Of a stretch of 11,875 nucleotides of DNA, positions 8,128 to 11,875 are shown in pieces. Under the pieces are notes generated by a model. It was not told the DNA's origin and did not search any database. It was given only the letters and a program-made list of their open reading frames with translations. Location of the stretch: positions 1-11,875 of the forward strand of contig SLDE01000256.1 of assembly GCA_007125455.1 (NCBI GenBank), written 5' to 3'. The first letter of the stretch is position 1; each line of letters starts with the position of its first letter. This stretch comes from Ectothiorhodospiraceae bacterium. Lineage in GTDB: Bacteria; Pseudomonadota; Gammaproteobacteria; Thiohalomonadales; Thiohalomonadaceae. The translations under genes were made by a program, and so were the position numbers.

Positions 8128-8205
8128 CACGGAAAACCTTGCGCAATGATGCCCGCGCCAAAATTGTGATAGATTGTCGGCCACATCCTCGACTGAAAGC
8201 CGTCC

Positions 8206-8685
8206 ATGTCCTTAACCGCTGTCTACCCCGGCACCTTCGACCCCATCACCCGTGGCCATCAGGATCTGATCCGGCGCGCCTGTCGGCTGTGCAATCGGGT
8301 GATCGTCGCCGTGGCCGCCAACCCCAAGAAAGCCCCACTGTTTGACCTGGACGAACGTGTCGCCCTCGCCCAGGAGGCACTCAAGGACCTGCAGGCGGTC
8401 GAGGTGGTCGGTTTCGATAGCCTGCTGGCCGATTTCTGTCACCAGCAGCAGGCCACGGTGATCCTGCGCGGGCTGCGCGCGGTATCGGACTTCGAGTTCG
8501 AATTCCAGCTCGCCGGGATGAACCGACGCCTCGCACCCGATGTGGAAACCCTGTTTCTCACCCCCGCCGAGGAATACACCTTCATCTCCTCCAGCCTGGT
8601 CAAGGAGGTGGCGGCACTGGGCGGAGATGTGACCGACTTTGTCGATGCGCACGTCAAGGCTGCGCTTTGCAATAGATTGCGCTAA
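8206..8685 (+). CDS. coaD: Phosphopantetheine adenylyltransferase
   Basis: A 159-residue nucleotidyltransferase of coenzyme A synthesis that converts 4'-phosphopantetheine and ATP to dephospho-CoA and pyrophosphate in the cytosol. The ATP-binding signature YPGTFDPITRGHQD (7-20) includes the (T/H)xGH element T15-R-G-H18. The conserved segment ILRGLRAVSDFEFEFQLAGM (86-105) and the closing motif ISSSLVKEVA (127-136) are present. Length equals the bacterial family norm. It starts 78 bp after rsmD with only a weak ribosome binding site (GAAAG). I could not identify a promoter in that gap, so it may be read through from rsmD. Confidence 0.97.
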   Translation: MSLTAVYPGTFDPITRGHQDLIRRACRLCNRVIVAVAANPKKAPLFDLDERVALAQEALKDLQAVEVVGFDSLLADFCHQQQATVILRGLRAVSDFEFEFQLAGMNRRLAPDVETLFLTPAEEYTFISSSLVKEVAALGGDVTDFVDAHVKAALCNRLR

Positions 8686-8737
8686 TATACGCGGATGTTC
8701 CCCGAGCTTAATTTGCCAATGCAGGAGGTTTAGTGCC

Positions 8738-8983
8738 ATGGCACTGATGATTACCGACGAATGTATCAACTGTGATGTTTGCGAGCCCGAGTGCCCGAAT
8801 GGGGCGATCAGCCAGGGGGACGAGATCTATATCATCGATCCCAACCTCTGCACCGAGTGTGTTGGTCATTACGATGAGCCCCAATGTATCGAGGTATGCC
8901 CGGTAGACTGCATCCTGGTCGACCCGGAACACACCGAGAGCAAGGATGAGTTGCAAGCGAAGTTCGAAAAGCTGCAAGCCTAA
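8738..8983 (+). CDS. 2[4Fe-4S] ferredoxin, Alvin-type (YfhL family)
   Basis: An 81-residue soluble electron carrier. Cysteines are arranged C9-x2-C12-x2-C15-x3-C19-P for one cluster set and C38-x2-C41-x8-C50-x3-C54-P with a further C58. The eight-residue loop between C41 and C50 and the charged C-terminal helix (about 65-81) are marks of the Allochromatium vinosum-type ferredoxins, which have unusually low and widely separated cluster potentials. A near-perfect AGGAGGT lies 8 nt before the ATG, suggesting high expression. It follows coaD by 52 bp and is closed by a strong terminator. The redox partner is unknown; the family name is secure, the specific role is not. Confidence 0.95.
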   Translation: MALMITDECINCDVCEPECPNGAISQGDEIYIIDPNLCTECVGHYDEPQCIEVCPVDCILVDPEHTESKDELQAKFEKLQA

Positions 8984-9012
8984 AGCTGATCCCGCTAGCC
9001 TGTAGCTCCTCG

Positions 9013-9036
9013 AAAGGCCCCCTCCGGGGCCTTTTT
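9013..9036 (+). terminator. Intrinsic terminator after the ferredoxin gene
   Basis: A perfect 9-bp stem, AAAGGCCCC (9013-9021) with GGGGCCTTT (9026-9034), a CTCC loop, and a run of five T ending at 9036. It lies 30 bp after the ferredoxin stop and probably ends the M16-rsmD-coaD-ferredoxin transcript. The run is poorer on the opposite strand, so it is mainly a plus-strand terminator. Confidence 0.9.
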
Positions 9037-9057
9037 CGTATCCAACCGGAAATCCCC

Positions 9058-10716
9058 ATGCGTTTTGTTCTGCTACTGCTTTTCATCCCCTTCAGCCTGA
9101 CAGCCCAGGAACGCCCCACGGCCGCCGCCATCGCCAGTGCCCAACCACTGGCCACCGAAGCGGGCATGACGATCCTCGCCAAAGGCGGTAATGCCTTCGA
9201 TGCGGCGATCACTGTAAGCGCAGTCCTCGCGGTGGTGGAGCCCTATGGCTCTGGCTTTGGCGGCGGCGGTTTCTGGCTGTTGCATCGCGCCAGCGATAAG
9301 CGGCAGGTCATGCTGGATGGGCGCGAGACCGCTCCGCTGGCGGCCCAGCGGGACATGTACCTGGACGATACGGGCGAGGTCGTCCCCGGTCTGTCGATGA
9401 ATGGCGCCCTGGCAGCGGGGATCCCCGGCCAGGCCGCCGCCCTGGCCCATCTGGCCGAACACTATGGTCAACTGCCACTAAGCACCACCCTGGCCCCAGC
9501 GATCCGTATCGCCCGAGAGGGCTTTGAGGTCAGTGAGTACTACCGTACCATGGCTGGGTTTCGTCTTGAGGTGCTGCAACGCTTCCCCGAAACGGCGGCG
9601 ATCTTCCTGCAGGATGGCGAACTGCCGTCGTTGGGCCATCGCATCATCCAAACTGATCTGGCCGCCACGCTGGAGCGCCTGGCCCGCGCGGGGCACGCGG
9701 GATTCTATGCCGGTGAGACCGCACAACGCATGCTGGCCAGTATCGAACGTCATCGCGGGATCTGGCAGCAGGCCGACCTGGAGCAATACCGGCTTATCGA
9801 GCGCGAGCCGATCCGTTTCAGCTATCGAGGCCATCAGGTGATCACCGTGCCCCCGCCCTCCTCCGGCGGTGTGGCGCTGGCCACCATCCTCAACATCCTG
9901 CAAGGCTATCAGCTGGATGAGCTGGGCGAGGCCGAGCGCCTGCACCTGCTGGCCGAGGCGATGCGCCGCGCCTATCGCGACCGGGCCGAGTACCTGGGTG
10001 ACAGCGACTTCGTCGAAGTCCCCATCCAGCGACTCACCGATCCCTACTACGCCGCCGGGCTGGCTGCCAGCATCCGCCTTGATCAGGCCACCCCCAGCAG
10101 CACCCTGCCCGGTATTGGCGGCGAGCCAGGAGGGCTACATACCAGCCACTTCTCTATCCTCGACCGCGAGGGCAACCAGGTGGCAGCGACCCTGAGCATC
10201 AACTACCCCTTCGGCTCCGGTCTGGTGGCCGAGGGCACCGGCCTGTTGCTCAACAACGAGATGGATGACTTTTCCGCCAAGCCCGGCAGCCCCAACGCCT
10301 ACGGGCTGGTGGGGGCGGAGGCCAACGCCATCGCCCCAGGCAAGCGCATGCTCTCCAGCATGAGCCCTACCCTTGTCCACAGTAACGACGGGGTGGCGAT
10401 TCTGGGGACTCCGGGGGGCAGCCGGATCATCACCACGGTGTTGCAGGGGATCCTTGCCCATGTTGACAACAGGCCGGTGAGTGAATGGGTTGCCCAGCCA
10501 CGCATCCATCATCAGTACCTGCCAGACAAGCTTTACCATGAACCCGAGGCGCTCGACAGCGTGGTGAAAAAATCGCTAGAGGCACGAGGACACCAGCTGG
10601 AAGCGAGCACTCGCCCCTGGGGGAATATGCAGGCGATCCACTGGCGAATAAGTGACGGCAGGGTCAGCGCCGCGAGCGATCCTCGCGGCGAGGGCTTGGC
10701 GCTTACCGACAAGTAG
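9058..10716 (+). CDS. ggt: Gamma-glutamyltransferase (glutathione hydrolase), periplasmic
   Basis: A 552-residue Ntn-hydrolase precursor that removes the gamma-glutamyl group from glutathione and related compounds, normally in the periplasm. A short signal peptide (FVLLLLFIPFSLTA, cleavage after A16) is followed by the GGT fold. Recognisable elements are GGNAFDAAI (43-51), GSGFGGGGF (64-72), the substrate-carboxylate Arg89 in DGRETAP, the autoprocessing and nucleophile Thr362 in HTSHFS, the oxyanion/carboxylate Ser433-Ser434 in MLSSMSPT, and GGSRI (453-457). Autocleavage before Thr362 would give subunits of about 345 and 190 residues. The lid-loop region (about 402-430) resembles the glutathione-hydrolysing type. 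The gene starts 22 bp after a strong terminator with only a weak GGAA site, and no clear promoter is visible between. It ends 5 bp from a convergent gene. Confidence 0.95.
   Translation: MRFVLLLLFIPFSLTAQERPTAAAIASAQPLATEAGMTILAKGGNAFDAAITVSAVLAVVEPYGSGFGGGGFWLLHRASDKRQVMLDGRETAPLAAQRDMYLDDTGEVVPGLSMNGALAAGIPGQAAALAHLAEHYGQLPLSTTLAPAIRIAREGFEVSEYYRTMAGFRLEVLQRFPETAAIFLQDGELPSLGHRIIQTDLAATLERLARAGHAGFYAGETAQRMLASIERHRGIWQQADLEQYRLIEREPIRFSYRGHQVITVPPPSSGGVALATILNILQGYQLDELGEAERLHLLAEAMRRAYRDRAEYLGDSDFVEVPIQRLTDPYYAAGLAASIRLDQATPSSTLPGIGGEPGGLHTSHFSILDREGNQVAATLSINYPFGSGLVAEGTGLLLNNEMDDFSAKPGSPNAYGLVGAEANAIAPGKRMLSSMSPTLVHSNDGVAILGTPGGSRIITTVLQGILAHVDNRPVSEWVAQPRIHHQYLPDKLYHEPEALDSVVKKSLEARGHQLEASTRPWGNMQAIHWRISDGRVSAASDPRGEGLALTDK
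10668..10690. other. Perfect GC-rich hairpin in the 3' end of ggt
   Basis: CGCCGCGAG (10668-10676) pairs with CTCGCGGCG (10682-10690), a 9-bp stem with a 5-nt loop, 24 bp before the ggt stop. There is no T-run on either strand. It falls in the codons of the conserved SAASDPRGEG segment, so coding constraint may explain it. Its position just before the convergent gene end would suit a transcription-pausing or mRNA-end-protecting role. Confidence 0.4.
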
Positions 10717-10761
10717 CCGCGCTATACGCCAACCTCGTTGCAGTGGCTGCTTACCGACAAG
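10701..10761. repeat. 13-bp direct repeat across the ggt / regulator convergent junction
   Basis: GCTTACCGACAAG occurs at 10701-10713 (last ggt codons) and again at 10749-10761 (inside the regulator's C-terminal codons on the other strand), exactly 48 bp apart. The second copy overlaps a hairpin CAAGGGG-AGCTTC-CCCCTTG (10758-10777). It could be the trace of a short tandem duplication, or chance. Confidence 0.5.
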
Positions 10762-11654
10762 GGGAGCTTCCCCCTTGCCTGTTTGATCAGTTCCGCCGCG
10801 CTGATCGCCGCTTCATTCTGCCGTTGACAACGCATCCCCATCGCCACAGTGATGTCGATAAAACCCATCCGGGTGTTGAACGGACGGCTGTTGATCGCCA
10901 TCATCACACGCTTAAAGTGCTTGACCCGGATCTGGTCCTCCTCGGCGAAGTACATTCCAATAAAAAAGCTGGTGTCGTTAAGGCGGGCGAGCAGATCGCC
11001 TGGACGTACTGCACGGCGCAGGCGTTTGGCGACATTCTGCAGGAAATCCTGATAGCCGACCTTGCCATAGCGCTTGACCAGTGCCTGGGCCTCCTGGATT
11101 TGCAATACCGCACAGCAGATCCCGCCACCTCGTGACTCAACCAGGCGCATCTGCTCGTGCAGCCTGCGCTCGGCCTCGATGCTGGTGCCCAGCTTGGTTA
11201 GCGGATCGATGGTGCGGTGCTTTTTCTCCTCCTCCAGTTCCTCAAGCAGTTTATTGTGCAACAGCGAGATCCGCCCAGCGGCGTGGATACGGGCCGCCAG
11301 CTCTTGCTTGTTGGGGGGCTTGGTCAGGTAGTCATCCACCCCGCGCTCAAAGGCCTCGATCACCGAGGCGGTATCATCCCGTGCGGTGAGGATGACGATA
11401 CAGGTATAGTGGCCGTTACGCTGATCGATCTTGCGCACCCGTTCGGTCAACTCCAGGCCATCCATCTCGGGCATCACCCAGTCGGCCAACAGCACATCGG
11501 CCCGCTGCTGCTGCATCAGCTCGATTGCCTGAATGGCCGAATCGGCCACACGGATATCGTCGTAGCCCTCGGCAACGAGTGCCCGGCGGATAAACTCGCA
11601 GTTGAACTTCATGTCATCGACGACAAGGATCGATAACTGCTGACGATTACTCAC
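10722..11654 (-). CDS. Response regulator with receiver and degenerate GGDEF domain
   Basis: A 310-residue cytoplasmic protein. The receiver (about 7-125) is complete: D13-D14, phosphoacceptor D58 in LADWVMPEMDG, T90 and K112 in YLTKPP. A charged coiled linker (about 130-147, rich in Glu and Lys) leads to a GGDEF-fold domain opening with DPLTKLG (150-156). The signature itself is lost: A-R-L-N226-D-T-S-F230 replaces A-R-Y-G-G-D-E-F, and the metal-binding DxDxFK stretch reads LQIQEAQALVKRYG (184-197). It therefore should not make cyclic di-GMP; signalling by phosphorylation-dependent contact, or GTP sensing, is an inference. The start is GTG at 11654, preceded by GAGGGAGAG. A shorter ATG start would delete part of the receiver. 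It is convergent with ggt and apparently monocistronic within the window. Confidence 0.92.
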   Translation of the reverse strand: MSNRQQLSILVVDDMKFNCEFIRRALVAEGYDDIRVADSAIQAIELMQQQRADVLLADWVMPEMDGLELTERVRKIDQRNGHYTCIVILTARDDTASVIEAFERGVDDYLTKPPNKQELAARIHAAGRISLLHNKLLEELEEEKKHRTIDPLTKLGTSIEAERRLHEQMRLVESRGGGICCAVLQIQEAQALVKRYGKVGYQDFLQNVAKRLRRAVRPGDLLARLNDTSFFIGMYFAEEDQIRVKHFKRVMMAINSRPFNTRMGFIDITVAMGMRCQRQNEAAISAAELIKQARGKLPLSVSSHCNEVGV

Positions 11655-11713
11655 TCTTGCTCTCTCCCTCAGGCTGACAGAACGATGTTTTAGACACCTG
11701 TTTGATCATTGTC

Positions 11714-11742
11714 ATTAAATCGCGGCATAAACCTGTTATAAA
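11714..11742 (-). promoter_or_regulatory. Candidate promoter of the convergent response regulator
   Basis: On the minus strand TTTATA (plus 11737-11742, 4 of 6 to TTGACA) and TTTAAT (plus 11714-11719, 5 of 6 to TATAAT) are 17 bp apart in the only AT-rich part of the 11655-11787 gap. An alternative -10, TATAAC (plus 11735-11740), has no acceptable -35. The -35 is weak, so an activator or another sigma factor may be involved. Confidence 0.3.
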
Positions 11743-11787
11743 CTCAGCTTGCATCAGGGCGTCCGCATACTTTTGAGGAGCAGGCGT

Positions 11788-11875
11788 AACCCCCTGATTT
11801 CTGGTCGTAGGTCGCAGGGATGCGACCTTCGAGCCTACAGGGATGTATTCACGGCGTACCAGAAATCAGGGGGTT
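11788..11875. repeat. 88-bp inverted-repeat element with perfect 18-bp ends (MITE- or REP-like)
   Basis: AACCCCCTGATTTCTGGT (11788-11805) is repeated in perfect inverted orientation at 11858-11875, the last bases of the window. The interior contains a second perfect hairpin, GGTCGCA-GGGA-TGCGACC (11810-11827). It also has a competing GTAGG/CCTAC pairing (11807-11811 with 11834-11838) and a direct repeat CAGGGATG (11815-11822 and 11838-11845). No open reading frame fits inside. It lies upstream of the response regulator start by 133 bp. It could extend beyond the window. I cannot assign it to a named family; it has the form of a small non-autonomous mobile element or structured intergenic repeat. 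Confidence 0.75.

Noticed and set aside
8139..8173. Possible coaD promoter (TTGCGC with an AT-rich TGTGATAGAT stretch)
   Set aside because: No -10 hexamer of acceptable match falls at 16-18 bp spacing. The shared 10-mer ATTGTGATAG near ftsY (from 4714) is short enough to be chance.
8669..8680. Dyad GCAAT-AG-ATTGC at the end of coaD
   Set aside because: It is a 5-bp stem with a 2-nt loop and no T-run inside coding sequence. Too weak to call a terminator or operator.
11788..11875. The terminal inverted repeat as a CRISPR unit or intrinsic terminator
   Set aside because: There is only one inverted pair, with no regularly spaced direct repeats, and no T-run follows the outer or inner stem.

Overview
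The window reads as ordinary chromosome of a GC-rich gammaproteobacterium. RpoH, FtsYEX, RsmD and CoaD are all of gammaproteobacterial type. The ferredoxin has the long-loop 'Alvin' architecture named after Allochromatium vinosum. From memory, the order rpoH-ftsX-ftsE-ftsY / M16-M16-rsmD ... coaD-fdx-ggt resembles the Pseudomonas PA0361-PA0376 neighbourhood. A Chromatiales-like sulfur bacterium is a reasonable guess, but the sequence does not prove it.

Layout. On the minus strand, reading right to left from 4702: ftsY, a ~99-bp inverted-repeat element, ftsE, ftsX (overlapping ftsE by 14 bp), a REC-REC-GGDEF response regulator (15 bp after ftsX), a 188-bp gap with a good sigma70 promoter, and the 5' part of rpoH, cut by the window start. 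On the plus strand from 4865: two overlapping M16 peptidase-family genes (one catalytic, one with its zinc site lost), rsmD (overlapping the second M16 gene), coaD, a 2[4Fe-4S] ferredoxin, a strong intrinsic terminator, and a gamma-glutamyltransferase gene. Convergent with the latter, on the minus strand, is a second response regulator: an intact receiver followed by a degenerate GGDEF domain. The last 88 bp are an inverted-repeat element with perfect 18-bp ends that finishes exactly at the window edge.

How it fits together. FtsY delivers ribosome-SRP complexes to the membrane. FtsE/FtsX couple septal peptidoglycan hydrolysis to division. RpoH is the heat-shock sigma factor. The two M16 proteins are both exported and probably form one heterodimeric periplasmic peptidase. 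RsmD methylates 16S rRNA, CoaD makes dephospho-CoA, and GGT cleaves glutathione in the periplasm.

The accessory parts are the two GGDEF-type regulators and the two small inverted-repeat elements. The first regulator sits between ftsX and rpoH, where Pseudomonas (from memory) has none. It has a receiver that cannot be phosphorylated, followed by a normal receiver and an apparently active cyclase. The second regulator shows the opposite decay. I found no CRISPR array, tRNA, rRNA, transposase, phage gene or defence system, and I do not see an undescribed multi-gene system here. No stretch longer than 300 bp lacks a gene.
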